The translations under genes were made by a program, and so were the position numbers. DNA of 36,024 nucleotides. It comes from an uncultured Saprospiraceae bacterium. GTDB lineage: Bacteria; Bacteroidota; Bacteroidia; Chitinophagales; Saprospiraceae. The notes under the pieces were generated by a model. It was not told the origin of the DNA, made no database searches, and was given only the letters and a program-made list of their open reading frames with translations. Numbering within the stretch: the first letter of the stretch is position 1; each line of letters opens with the position of its first letter. The stretch is taken from the NCBI GenBank assembly GCA_937951685.1, contig CALFBG010000327.1:1-36024 (forward strand). Direction: 5' to 3'. Below, one piece after another: positions 25,330-34,062 of the stretch.

Positions 25330-26919
25330 TTATTGAAAACTTTCAGCTTTAGCCTCTTCTAAATAAATCTTATAAGCAGGTGGACAAGTTTCATTACTCA
25401 ATAAGCTTCCCGCTTCGATGTAAGGATACAACTCATCGTAGCGCATACTTACCCCAACGCTAATCCTACGGGAGATCATTTTTCGAGTAATCAAATCGGC
25501 ATCCTTAATGCCACCTGCGGCCAGCAATTCTACGAAAGACTCAACCGTTTCTTTGTGAAAATTAGCAACACGTCGTTTTTTATCACTAACCACTAAACCC
25601 TTAATTAGCTCAGGATTTTGCGTTGCGACTCCTGTTGGGCAGGTATTACTATTGCATTCCAAGGCTTGAATGCAACCAACAGCCATCATCATCGCTCGTG
25701 CGCTGTAACAAATATCGGCGCCCAAAGCTTTTGCGCGGAAAACGTGGAAACCAGTAAAGATTTTTCCGGCAGCGATAATGGTAATATCTTTTTTTAGACC
25801 AAAACCGACCAACGCATCATAAACAAAAGCGATTCCTTCTTTGAAAGGAGTTCCTACAGAATTAGAAAACTCCAAAGGCGCTGCGCCCGTTCCTCCTTCA
25901 CCGCCATCGACGGCGATAAAATCAGGTTTGATGCCCGTTTGGATCATTGCTTTGCAAATGGCAAAAAACTCAGTGATCGAACCAACACAAAGTTTGAATC
26001 CTACAGGTTTGCCACCAGATAATTTGCGCATTTTTCCCAGCAGTTCGCATAATTCAATTGGCGTAGAGAAGGCTTTATGGTACGGAGGAGATAAAACATC
26101 TGTTCCCGCTTCGACTCCACGAATTTTGGAAATTTCTTCCGTATTTTTTTTAGCGGGAAGAATACCGCCGTGTCCCGGTTTTGCCCCTTGCGATAATTTT
26201 AACTCAATCATTTTGACGTTATCGGCAGCCGTTAATTTTTGGAAAGCATCGCCATCGAAATTCCCGTCTTTAGTTCGACAGCCAAAATAGCCCGTTCCAA
26301 CTTGATAAATCAAATCTCCTTCATACTTATTGTGATAGGGACTGATGCCCCCTTCTCCGGTATTGTGCGCAAAACCGCCAATTTTTGCACCACCATTTAA
26401 AGCTTCTACGGCAGCGCTGCTCAAAGAACCAAAACTCATGGCGGAGACATTCAAAATACTAGCACTGTAAGGTTGCGTACAAGCTGGTCCACCGATTTTC
26501 ATGCGTTGATCGGCTTCCAAACTGTGCGGATCGAGAGCGGCGATGGAGTGATTCATCCATTCGTATCCTTCCGCGTAGACATCGAGTTGGGTTCCAAAAG
26601 GCGTTGTATCTAGTTGTTGTTTAGCACGTGCGTAGATAATTGACCGAAAAATTCGACTTACGGGGCTACCTTCCGTATCCGGCTCAACGAAATACTGGTA
26701 AATTTTGGGTCGCATCCATTCCATCAAGTAGCGTGTTCTGCCCAAAATGGGGAAATTACGGACGATGGCGTGTTTCTTTTGGAACATATCGTAGAGGCCA
26801 AAGAAAATAATGGGGAGTAAAAGGATAAGACTCCAGTAGATAGGCGACCACCAGAAATAGCCGACGAGTCCGACGGTTAATAAAGATAATACGGCAAAAA
26901 AGCTAAACTCATTTCTCAT
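25330..26919 (-). CDS. FMN-binding glutamate synthase-like protein, membrane-anchored
   Basis: 529 residues from the ATG at 26919; an in-frame TTG 51 bases upstream adds nothing recognisable. Two hydrophobic segments lie at about 5-20 and 27-42. The rest is the FMN-binding central domain of glutamate synthase (LSQGAKPGHGGILPAKK, AVDGGEGGTGAAPLEF, IIAAGKIFTGFHVFRAKALGAD). A Cys-rich stretch (CIQALECNSNTCPTG) resembles the 3Fe-4S ligands. No glutaminase domain is present, so it is not a full GOGAT. Stand-alone members are widespread and their reaction is unsettled. It is transcribed alone and ends at the bidirectional terminator. Confidence 0.85.
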   Translation of the reverse strand: MRNEFSFFAVLSLLTVGLVGYFWWSPIYWSLILLLPIIFFGLYDMFQKKHAIVRNFPILGRTRYLMEWMRPKIYQYFVEPDTEGSPVSRIFRSIIYARAKQQLDTTPFGTQLDVYAEGYEWMNHSIAALDPHSLEADQRMKIGGPACTQPYSASILNVSAMSFGSLSSAAVEALNGGAKIGGFAHNTGEGGISPYHNKYEGDLIYQVGTGYFGCRTKDGNFDGDAFQKLTAADNVKMIELKLSQGAKPGHGGILPAKKNTEEISKIRGVEAGTDVLSPPYHKAFSTPIELCELLGKMRKLSGGKPVGFKLCVGSITEFFAICKAMIQTGIKPDFIAVDGGEGGTGAAPLEFSNSVGTPFKEGIAFVYDALVGFGLKKDITIIAAGKIFTGFHVFRAKALGADICYSARAMMMAVGCIQALECNSNTCPTGVATQNPELIKGLVVSDKKRRVANFHKETVESFVELLAAGGIKDADLITRKMISRRISVGVSMRYDELYPYIEAGSLLSNETCPPAYKIYLEEAKAESFQ

Positions 26920-27052
26920 GTGGAATAGATTGGAATTTTCAGATTTGGGTAATATTACGAAGTTCTGCAAGGGAATCCAAATAAAATTTGCTACTGCTGA
27001 AAGTCATCTGAAAGCGACAGTGGTTTTAAATAGAAAATGGTATCTTTAATTT

Positions 27053-27445
27053 ATGAAAAAAGCAATTGAGAATCGTGCTGATTTATCCTTCCTCGTGCGC
27101 ACTTTTTATGAACGTTTGAGGCAAGACAAAAGTTTAGGACCTATTTTTAATCGGCAGGTAACAGACTGGGAATTGCATTTTGAGCACATCACGGATTTTT
27201 GGGAAAGTAATCTCTTTTTTTCCAAGCGTTATCATAAGAATCCGGTGGAGATCCACGAGGCGGTGGACGCGGCGGAATCCCACGAATTGGAACAAAAACA
27301 CTTTGGAATTTGGTTGAATTATTGGTTTAGTACCGTCGATGAATACTTCGAAGGAGAAAAAGCCAATATCGCTAAAAATAGAGCGCGGAATATGGCTTCT
27401 TTTATGTTTCTAAAAATCTACGCCGCGCGGCCCAAAAAAGGCTAG
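27053..27445 (+). CDS. Truncated haemoglobin (group III-like)
   Basis: 130 residues, normal for the family. It has FYERLRQDKSLGPIF, the helix E region ITDFWESNLFFSKRYH, and the proximal histidine in QKHFGIWL (His83). Group III is favoured by the HxxxFW pattern and the absence of the glycine motifs of groups I and II. It binds haem and small gases (O2, NO), probably for protection or redox in the cytoplasm. Its stop is 12 bases from the convergent J-domain gene. Confidence 0.88.
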   Translation: MKKAIENRADLSFLVRTFYERLRQDKSLGPIFNRQVTDWELHFEHITDFWESNLFFSKRYHKNPVEIHEAVDAAESHELEQKHFGIWLNYWFSTVDEYFEGEKANIAKNRARNMASFMFLKIYAARPKKG

Positions 27446-27456
27446 GAGTGGCGTGC

Positions 27457-28104
27457 CTATTTTGGGGCTTCGATACCAATGAAAGCCGTTTTCTTGATGG
27501 CGTGACTAATATCTTGAAAATTAATTTTCGTTTTTTTGCCCTCAATGATCAACATCGAAGCATTACCTTCCAATTTCTCAAATAACCACGTCGCGATTGC
27601 TGTCACCTCATCTTCTTTCCCAAAACTCAGGTAAATTCTCACCGTTTCGATGTAGCCCATGCTTTGTCCTTTATAACTTTCGTCGGTAATAATTTTAGCT
27701 TTGGTGCCCGGAATTTTGAAACTTTCGCCGTAAGCCAGCCAACGGTAGCGCGACCCAAAAAGGTGATATTTCAAGTCTTTGTGGCGCGTCATGATTTCAA
27801 TCTTCATTTTATCAAAAGCGAAGAGGGCAAATTCAGTGTCATATCCACCTGCCGCTGGAGCGGGAGTCGGTGGTCCGTCCAAGGCCTTTTGAAGTTTCTC
27901 CGCTAGTTTCTCAATTTGTTGGAAGCGCTCGGTTGCCATCTCCTGTACGGTTTCATCGGCAAACTTTTCGAAGTTGTCGGGATGGTATTTAGCTTGGAGT
28001 TGTTTTTTTATTTTTTTGAAACTTTCGGACGTTAGTGCGGCGAGCTCACCGAAGTATTTGCTGATGTCTTCGCGTTCTTTTGGAGTGAAGTGTTGAGGAT
28101 TCAT
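27457..28104 (-). CDS. Protein with short J-like N-domain
   Basis: 215 residues. Residues about 28-75 read FKKIKKQLQAKYHPDNFEKF followed by an amphipathic helix (ERFQQIEKLAEKLQKAL). This fits helices II-III of a DnaJ domain with the HPD tripeptide at 41-43, which would contact Hsp70. A Pro/Ala linker (PPTPAPAAGG) leads to a C-terminal domain of about 120 residues of mixed alpha/beta with no match I recognise. The helix I region is short and there is no zinc finger, so it is not a canonical DnaJ. It may recruit DnaK to a specific client. Confidence 0.7.
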   Translation of the reverse strand: MNPQHFTPKEREDISKYFGELAALTSESFKKIKKQLQAKYHPDNFEKFADETVQEMATERFQQIEKLAEKLQKALDGPPTPAPAAGGYDTEFALFAFDKMKIEIMTRHKDLKYHLFGSRYRWLAYGESFKIPGTKAKIITDESYKGQSMGYIETVRIYLSFGKEDEVTAIATWLFEKLEGNASMLIIEGKKTKINFQDISHAIKKTAFIGIEAPK

Positions 28105-28799
28105 AGTGGTTCTAATTTACAGCCAAGATACATTTTTATCTGTTTGAATGCCACTTTTTTGGGCGTAGCCTGAATGTCTAATCTATGCTTTTTCAGACTA
28201 GAATTAGCTAAAAGTTCATAACTGATATTTTTTACGATCGAAAATATTTGATTATTGTAGTTTAATTTTACTCAGTTAGAATTTTCTTTACAATTTTAAA
28301 ATAAAACTTCCTGAAATTACCAGAACAAAAGTTTTGCTACTTGCGGTTAAAAAATATTTCATTTTCAAAATGAGTATTTTCTTTTTTATGAAGTTGTTTA
28401 ATAATTCTAAAAGCAGTTGAGAAAGGCTTTGCCTTCACGCAAGTAAGCAGCGTTTTTTGTTCAAGCCTGCCTCTGTCGGCAGGCAGGTTGAAGCTCTTTT
28501 AGGAGTTCGTAGCAGCGCTACGGAGGATGAAAAAGCTGAAAAGTTGGGTAAAAAGATCAATTCGTAAACATTTTTGGAGTTTTTAAACAACTTCTATAAA
28601 ATAGGGGGGTAGCTTTGCTTCAACTATTATGAATTTGCTCAACCGAAAGAATGGGAATGATACATTAAATGCTTCATTTTTACCAAAATGCATTATCAGA
28701 TCAATGAGATGATGTTTACCGCTTGTATGGTTAGCAGTAGATTTGTGATGCATTCGTTCCTACTAATGAAAACCTTGATTGCTTCGGCTGAGTATTAGC
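28105..28799. other. Gene-free region carrying a MITE-like element
   Basis: About 700 bases between two minus-strand genes. No coding frame is convincing. The middle (28390-28594) is a compact element with terminal inverted repeats (listed separately). The flanks are AT-rich and show nothing else recognisable. Confidence 0.5.
28390..28594. mobile_element. 205-bp MITE-like element with 23-bp terminal inverted repeats
   Basis: Left end 28390-28412 begins GAAGTTGTTTAA. The right end 28572-28594 is its inverted copy at 20 of 23 positions, the outer 12 being perfect. TAT lies directly outside both ends, a possible 3-bp target duplication. Inside are three palindromes: AAGGC/GCCTT at 28423-28435, TTCAA(G)CCTGCCT/AGGCAGGTTGAA at 28460-28492, and CGTAGC/GCTACG at 28508-28522. 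There is no coding capacity, so mobility would need a transposase supplied in trans. Confidence 0.65.
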
Positions 28800-29453
28800 T
28801 TATTTTGGTTTGTCGTGATAGAATTTCACAGCTTCGGTTTTAAAAAACAGTTCGCTTTTTTCGGCTAGCATATTTTGATTAGTAATACTGTAAAATTGGA
28901 ATGTTTTTTCTTCTGTAGTTTCGGTCAACTCTTCTTTAATCTTTTTTGAAATAAGGGCATATTTCTTATTTGATTTTAACTTTCTAGCGATTCGAAAATT
29001 TCGTTCAAACCATTGAATTTCTTCTTCATCTAAGTTTGTAATCGAATCGATCAATTCGTGATTTTCTTGATTATAGAAATGGAATGAAATTATTTTCTTC
29101 TTCAGCGCTGTTTTTAGATAATGCTTGGTTAGTTTATTAAATGGATTCAAATGCAATCTCATTATTGTAGCATTTTCAAAATGCAGTAAAACTTCGATAG
29201 CAAAAGAACGCTGATCTAAATCCATCATTCGAAAATTTAGGTTTGGTCTTGGTGGTGGAAATCCAATATTAAAGTAATTCTGTATCGTTGAATTACAAAT
29301 AATAAATAGGCCCGGAATAATATGACCGTTTATCGAGCTAGTAATAGGGAAAACCTTTTGCGGGGGAATCATTTTGGCCGACTCAATCACTGCTGCAGGA
29401 TATATTATCTCGGGTTTCTTACTGAAAAAGTCTTTAATCTCTTCGATGTTCAT
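28800..29453 (-). CDS. Hypothetical protein
   Basis: 217 residues, Lys/Glu/Phe-rich, with no signal peptide and no membrane segment. The N-terminal half is mixed (GLFIICNSTIQNYFNIGFPPPRP) and the C-terminal half is mainly charged helix. No family is recognised. Base composition is more AT-rich than the neighbours, and it sits directly beside the MITE-like element, which together suggest an accessory, possibly acquired gene. The protein reads as continuous and intact. Confidence 0.55.
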   Translation of the reverse strand: MNIEEIKDFFSKKPEIIYPAAVIESAKMIPPQKVFPITSSINGHIIPGLFIICNSTIQNYFNIGFPPPRPNLNFRMMDLDQRSFAIEVLLHFENATIMRLHLNPFNKLTKHYLKTALKKKIISFHFYNQENHELIDSITNLDEEEIQWFERNFRIARKLKSNKKYALISKKIKEELTETTEEKTFQFYSITNQNMLAEKSELFFKTEAVKFYHDKPK

Positions 29454-29520
29454 TACTTTACCTTAAGTTCAATTTTGTCATTAGTATTTCCCAGCATTTT
29501 AACTCCAAACAACAAACAAG

Positions 29521-30414
29521 ATGGAAAAAATGATCAGGTCAATAATCGTATTATTTTTAATTGCGAGTACGGTTTCGTTCGTTCTGTGTCGTTGTAGTCT
29601 TTCTACGGATCGTTCGGATGTGGTTCAGTCAAAAACGGAAAAATTAGAGGAAGATAATAAGCTCACGGAAAAGGGAAGTGTTAAGCCATTAGGCAAAGCC
29701 GTGCCTAAAAATAGGGTAGATACCGTAACGCAAGAAACAGCAAAGCAAGAACGCAAAAAAGAAAAAAAACAGCGAGTGGTCAGTGTAGGAAAAGCGTTGG
29801 CAAATCCTCAAGGTGCGATTAGTGATAAAAAGATCGGAACCGTGCTGTCAAAGATCGCTGAAAATTTAGAAAAGAAAAAGCTGGCTTACCGAGCCAATTT
29901 AAAGCAAGATTGTTCCGGCATTTTTCATCAAATCAAAGATAGTTTGCAGCTTCGGTTGCCGGCTTTAGCAGCTAGTAAAAGCAATTTTAAGTATCCCGCT
30001 TCGCGGATTCGGAGTTCGCGTCAAATTGCCGATTGGTATTATAAAAACAATAATCTACTATTGGTAGAAGATGCCATCGCTTCGCGCAATGCCATCCGTC
30101 CGGGCGCTGTTTTGTTCTTTGGTAAATCAAATCAAAAATTCAAAAATATCACGATTGATCTGTTGACGGACCGAGACAATAATTATAGCTATAAAGGAGC
30201 CATCAATCACGTTGCCGTAGTAACTAGGGTGAGTAAGGATGCGCAAGGAAACGTGATTGGGTACACGATGATGCACGGAAGAAATTCTAAAATACCTGCT
30301 GCTCGCAGTAGCAGTAAAGTAATTCAAAGTAAGTACACTCCAGACTTACCTCCTTTTGGCAATTGGCGTCAGCAGTTGTTGGCGATTGCCAATATTGTAA
30401 CACCCCGTTCTTAA
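29521..30414 (+). CDS. NlpC/P60-like cysteine peptidase, exported
   Basis: 297 residues. It has an N-terminal hydrophobic segment (about 5-22) followed by LCRC; Cys23 or Cys25 could be lipidated, though the lipobox is poor. A long Lys/Glu-rich linker (30-90) leads to a domain with QDCSGIF (Cys131, nucleophile), AINHVAVVTR (His230) and a third polar site near MMHGRN (His252), the order Cys-His-His of NlpC/P60 hydrolases. RPGAVLFF precedes the His strand as usual. It should cut peptidoglycan stem peptides or related amides in the periplasm. It is next to, but 163 bases from, the biosynthetic operon and probably not part of it. Confidence 0.78.
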   Translation: MEKMIRSIIVLFLIASTVSFVLCRCSLSTDRSDVVQSKTEKLEEDNKLTEKGSVKPLGKAVPKNRVDTVTQETAKQERKKEKKQRVVSVGKALANPQGAISDKKIGTVLSKIAENLEKKKLAYRANLKQDCSGIFHQIKDSLQLRLPALAASKSNFKYPASRIRSSRQIADWYYKNNNLLLVEDAIASRNAIRPGAVLFFGKSNQKFKNITIDLLTDRDNNYSYKGAINHVAVVTRVSKDAQGNVIGYTMMHGRNSKIPAARSSSKVIQSKYTPDLPPFGNWRQQLLAIANIVTPRS

Positions 30415-30511
30415 AGTATCATTGCGATACGCTAGGGATTATGAGCTATTTGTTGACAAGTTCCATCTTTATTCCTGCTTTAGTAGGATTAACTTCTACT
30501 TAAATATAAGC

Positions 30512-30542
30512 TTTTCTAAGATTATTTTTTTTGTTAACTTTA
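30512..30542 (+). promoter_or_regulatory. Possible promoter of the biosynthetic operon
   Basis: TTTT at 30512-30515, 19-base spacer, TAACTTTA at 30535-30542; both boxes are one base off consensus. It would start transcription near 30548, about 30 bases before the methyltransferase ATG. Confidence 0.35.
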
Positions 30543-30577
30543 GGAATAAACTTATTGATTAGCTAAAGTTTAGTAAA

Positions 30578-31399
30578 ATGCAGTTGCTACTGCCTTTTGC
30601 TTACTTACTAGCGGCCATAGAAAAACGATCTCCACTTTTTAAGAAAACGATGATGGATAGAATCGAATTCATACAACGGATATTTAGGAATACCAATTTC
30701 GAAAACTATTTGGAGATTGGTTGCGAAGAAGGGGATTCCTTTTTACCAATAGCCGCAAAAAATAAGATTGCGGTTGATCCAAATTTCCAAATTCCATTTT
30801 CTGTTAAGTTGAAGTGGATGTTTAAGCAACCCCGAAATATTAGGAATCAATACTTCGAAGAAGAGAGTAATACTTTTTTCAAACGAAGGGCTTATTTAAA
30901 GCAGCTTAAACCTTTTGACGTTGTCCTCATTGATGGTCTACACACTTTTCAAGCTGCTTTGAACGACGTATTCAATTCCTGCAAATACCTGAATCCCAAC
31001 GGTGTGATTGTGATGCACGATTGTTATCCTCCGTATCGTGCGGCAGCGCTAGCCACCGCAGCATTTCCAACGAAAGCAGAACAAGCTGCGACGGTCGGTT
31101 GGGATGGAGGATGGTGTGGAGATGTTTGGAAAACAATTGTTTATCTACGCCGAAATGCTTCCTCGTATCTAGCGGTATGTGTGTTGGATACAGACTTAGG
31201 CTTGGGGATTATCCGACCACGGAAGGGAACGAACTACCAAGAACTATCAATTGATCAAGAACAGTTTGCCGAAATCAATCAATTGACTTACGATGATTTA
31301 GTGAAGGATCCCAAACTCCTCCTGAATTTGAAAGCCGAAGCCTACGCAGCCACGATACTTGATTTAGTGTTTCGTAAAGAGCCGTGCCAAACAAATTAG
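30578..31399 (+). CDS. Class I SAM-dependent methyltransferase
   Basis: 273 residues. SAM motif I is YLEIGCEEGDSF (44-55) and the acidic end of beta2 is AVDP (Asp67). Later, FDVVLIDGLHTFQAALND and NPNGVIVMHDCYPPYRAA match the Methyltransf_24 group, which often methylates O or N atoms on sugars or small molecules in biosynthetic loci. Start options are ATG at 30578 or at 30650/30653; the first is kept for its A-rich upstream context. It lies 64 bases before the aminomutase homologue and is taken as the first gene of that operon. Confidence 0.8.
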   Translation: MQLLLPFAYLLAAIEKRSPLFKKTMMDRIEFIQRIFRNTNFENYLEIGCEEGDSFLPIAAKNKIAVDPNFQIPFSVKLKWMFKQPRNIRNQYFEEESNTFFKRRAYLKQLKPFDVVLIDGLHTFQAALNDVFNSCKYLNPNGVIVMHDCYPPYRAAALATAAFPTKAEQAATVGWDGGWCGDVWKTIVYLRRNASSYLAVCVLDTDLGLGIIRPRKGTNYQELSIDQEQFAEINQLTYDDLVKDPKLLLNLKAEAYAATILDLVFRKEPCQTN

Positions 31400-31463
31400 A
31401 TTTCTCTTGATGATCAATCAAGCTATTGCGTGTACTTCGTTGAACGCCAAATAAAGCTAACAC

Positions 31464-32603
31464 ATGGAAATTATTTCAAAAATAGAAGACCTACAACAAC
31501 TACTAATTGATAAAGCTTGTCCCATTGCTATTCGTGAGGATATGATTGCGGGGATAGCGGCGAATGCAATGGCTCTACAGCTCACAAAAAACATTGTTGA
31601 TGTGATAGATTGGAAAAATGTAGCTACGGATCCCGTTCGGATGCAATTTTTACCATTGGCTTCCGAATTAGAAGAAGATCATCCTAACTTAGCTTTGGAC
31701 TCGCTGAGTGAAAAAAAAGACGAAGTTGTGGCGGGCGTAATTCACCGATACCCTAACAAGGTTTTATTTTTATTGAATAAGGTTTGTCCTGCTTATTGTT
31801 CTTTTTGTACGAGGAGTTATTTAGTCGGTCCTAGTACTCAGCGCGTGCAAAAAGATAAAATAAAAATGCCATTTAAACGTAGAGTAAAAGGCTTATTGGA
31901 ATACTTAAAGTGTCATCCTAATATTAATGATGTGCTTATCTCTGGCGGAGATTTGGTTTTGGCAAAGCTTCCTTTGTTGGAAGATTTATTAACCGAGTTA
32001 GGGCAGTTGACAACGATTAAAAGCATCCGCTTGGGGACTAGAGGTTTATTTTTTTTACCACAGTATTTTTTCAAAGATCATCCGTTTCATCAACTGCTGG
32101 CACAACAATATTTATGGCTAAAAAAGCGAGGCATTGAGTTCTCTATTCAATCTCATTTTAACCATGCGAACGAGCTTAATTCACTTTCCCAAATGGCGGC
32201 GAATGAACTCACGAGTCTGGGGATCAAGATTAGAAACCAAACTGTTTTGTTGCGCGGTGTTAATGCTGACTTGCCAAGTTTGCAGGCACTAATTGCGGCC
32301 TTGGTTGCGGCTAATATTATCCCTTACTACATTTACCAAATGGATATGGTGCCCCACGCCGAACATTTTAGAACCTCCTTGCAAGAAACGATTACTTTGA
32401 GCAAACAATTAGAAGGATGTTTTACCGGGTTTCATACACCGAAGTTTGTGGTGGATTTACCGAATGGTGGTGGGAAAACCAATATTTATGCTTTTGAAAA
32501 ATATGAAAAAGAAACAGGAACCTACCATTATAAGTCAGCGGTAAAAGCTAATGGGCCTTTTAAATATTACGACCCATTGCGCATTAGCAGAATGGAGACC
32601 TAG
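31464..32603 (+). CDS. Lysine 2,3-aminomutase family radical SAM/PLP enzyme
   Basis: 379 residues. The cluster motif is CPAYCSFC (Cys108, Cys112, Cys115) within IHRYPNKVLFLLNKVCPAYC. The PLP lysine is Lys338 in FVVDLPNGGGKTN. Asp294 (YQMDMVPHAEHFRTS) and Asp331 (VVD) correspond to clostridial Asp293 and Asp330, which hold the lysine side-chain amine. The reaction is therefore likely L-lysine to L-beta-lysine, or the same shift on a close analogue. The C-terminal zinc-binding Cys set of clostridial KamA is absent. EpmB also belongs to this family, but no epmA or efp is nearby; the neighbours are ligase and amidinotransferase genes, pointing to small-molecule synthesis. Confidence 0.88.
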   Translation: MEIISKIEDLQQLLIDKACPIAIREDMIAGIAANAMALQLTKNIVDVIDWKNVATDPVRMQFLPLASELEEDHPNLALDSLSEKKDEVVAGVIHRYPNKVLFLLNKVCPAYCSFCTRSYLVGPSTQRVQKDKIKMPFKRRVKGLLEYLKCHPNINDVLISGGDLVLAKLPLLEDLLTELGQLTTIKSIRLGTRGLFFLPQYFFKDHPFHQLLAQQYLWLKKRGIEFSIQSHFNHANELNSLSQMAANELTSLGIKIRNQTVLLRGVNADLPSLQALIAALVAANIIPYYIYQMDMVPHAEHFRTSLQETITLSKQLEGCFTGFHTPKFVVDLPNGGGKTNIYAFEKYEKETGTYHYKSAVKANGPFKYYDPLRISRMET

Positions 32604-32634
32604 TAGTTTTTTTAAATCCTAACAAAAAAATAAT

Positions 32635-33210
32635 ATGAAAGAGGAAAAACCAGACTTCCTACTGATTGATTGGTTCAAAAAATTCCTTCCCGAGGAAGAG
32701 GTCAATAGGGTGAAAAAAACAATGGCGGAAAAGCCATACAGAATTACCAAAGCGTACCAAGAGTTATTTGAAAGTCATGCGATCGCAGACGCCAGTGAGA
32801 TCATCTCCGTCACTAAGCATATTCCCAATAAGGATTACGAGGGTTTGGTCAGTGGATTAAATATTCAATATTTATCATTTTGCGAGCATCATTTTCTTCC
32901 TTTTTTTGGAACGGTAGATATTATTTATGATCCGGGAGCACTCATCCTTGGAATTGGTAAGCTTTCGCGACTAGTTGATTTTAGAACCAAAAGATTTAAT
33001 ATTCAAGAATACATTGCTAAAGAAATCTGTGAGGATATTATGAACTTCGGAAAAGCAAAAGGTTGCTTTTGTAGAGTGAGTGCAAAGCATAGTTGCCTAT
33101 GCTACCGTGGTCCCAAAAAATATACTTCTTCGAACGTCGTAAGCTATCGTACAGGAACTTGTAAATTACCATCTATACAATCCGAAATACAATTAATACT
33201 TTCCGCTTAA
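32635..33210 (+). CDS. folE: GTP cyclohydrolase I
   Basis: 191 residues. It converts GTP to 7,8-dihydroneopterin triphosphate and formate. Zinc and catalytic residues are all there: Cys83 and His85/His86 in SFCEHHFLPFFG, His152 and Cys154 in KHSCLCYRG. Lys109 and Arg112 (GKLSRLV), Gln-Glu in NIQEYIAK and Arg158 match the substrate-binding residues of E. coli FolE with the same spacing. The N-terminal part is shorter than in E. coli (222 residues). Set 31 bases after the aminomutase gene and 10 before the next, it is clearly part of the operon. It may be a pathway-dedicated paralogue rather than the housekeeping folate enzyme. Confidence 0.9.
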   Translation: MKEEKPDFLLIDWFKKFLPEEEVNRVKKTMAEKPYRITKAYQELFESHAIADASEIISVTKHIPNKDYEGLVSGLNIQYLSFCEHHFLPFFGTVDIIYDPGALILGIGKLSRLVDFRTKRFNIQEYIAKEICEDIMNFGKAKGCFCRVSAKHSCLCYRGPKKYTSSNVVSYRTGTCKLPSIQSEIQLILSA

Positions 33211-33220
33211 ATCAAATAAA

Positions 33221-34015
33221 ATGAATGAGCCAATCTTAGAAATCACGACCAACGTTGGATGCAAGGTAAATTGTAATTACTGTCCACACATGAAAACGGT
33301 TCAGCATTTAAAAGGCCAAGACTACAATATGAGTTTTGAAACCTTTAAAGCTAGTTTGGAAACCGTTCCTCAGGAGATAGAGATTTGTTTCGCTGGATAT
33401 TCCGAACCTTTTTTGAATGAATATTGTACGGATATGATTCTTTACGCTGACGCGAAGGGGCATCCCGTGAAAGTATACACAACTACGGTTGGATTGGATA
33501 TAGATCAGTTAAGGAAAATTCAACACATAAAATTCGTTTCGTTTGAATTACATATGCCAACTCGGACGGGCAACGAGCGGATTGTAGTTGACGATAATTA
33601 TTTAGCCTTACTCCAAACCATTTATCGCACAATTAATGAGGTGCATTTTATTTTTGTTTGTAACGAAAAAGGAGACGAACGTTTGGAATTGGTGGATTTT
33701 GTCAGGGATAAATCTGTCGTTCACATCGACATTGCGCAATCGCGTGCAGGAAACGTGAAGCACATCGCTCCCGAGAAATATAAGCCGGGTAAATTAGCTT
33801 GTGATAAAGATTTACGATGGAATGTTTTGTTGCCCAATGGAGATGTTGCTGTTTGTTGTCAAGATTTTCATGCGCAACATATTATTGGAAATTTGTTAAC
33901 GCAATCCTATCCGTCCATTTTTAGCTCCAAACCATTTTTAGCTTTCAAAGCCTTGCTGGAAGTCGATAATAGCAATATTCTTTGTCGAAATTGTGAATTT
34001 GCGATTGAATTGTAA
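33221..34015 (+). CDS. Radical SAM protein with SPASM/twitch-like C-terminus
   Basis: 264 residues. The SAM cluster motif CKVNCNYC (Cys14, Cys18, Cys21) is almost at the N-terminus. A C-terminal Cys set follows: Cys194, Cys212-213 (LPNGDVAVCCQD) and Cys255/Cys258 (CRNC), able to bind an auxiliary cluster. The phrase WNVLLPNGDVAVCC...IGN is typical of SPASM proteins that dehydrogenate or couple substrates. There is no peptide-recognition (RRE) domain and no precursor-peptide gene nearby. It begins 10 bases after folE. The substrate cannot be read; an intermediate of this operon is the natural guess. Confidence 0.85.
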   Translation: MNEPILEITTNVGCKVNCNYCPHMKTVQHLKGQDYNMSFETFKASLETVPQEIEICFAGYSEPFLNEYCTDMILYADAKGHPVKVYTTTVGLDIDQLRKIQHIKFVSFELHMPTRTGNERIVVDDNYLALLQTIYRTINEVHFIFVCNEKGDERLELVDFVRDKSVVHIDIAQSRAGNVKHIAPEKYKPGKLACDKDLRWNVLLPNGDVAVCCQDFHAQHIIGNLLTQSYPSIFSSKPFLAFKALLEVDNSNILCRNCEFAIEL

Positions 34016-34062
34016 GCAATGACTTGCTGCGCCTACTTACTCCTGTCAACAAAACCTTGAAA

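Noticed and set aside
30416-30430. GTATC-ATTGC-GATAC hairpin after the NlpC/P60-like gene
   Set aside because: Only five pairs and no T-run; too weak to call a terminator.
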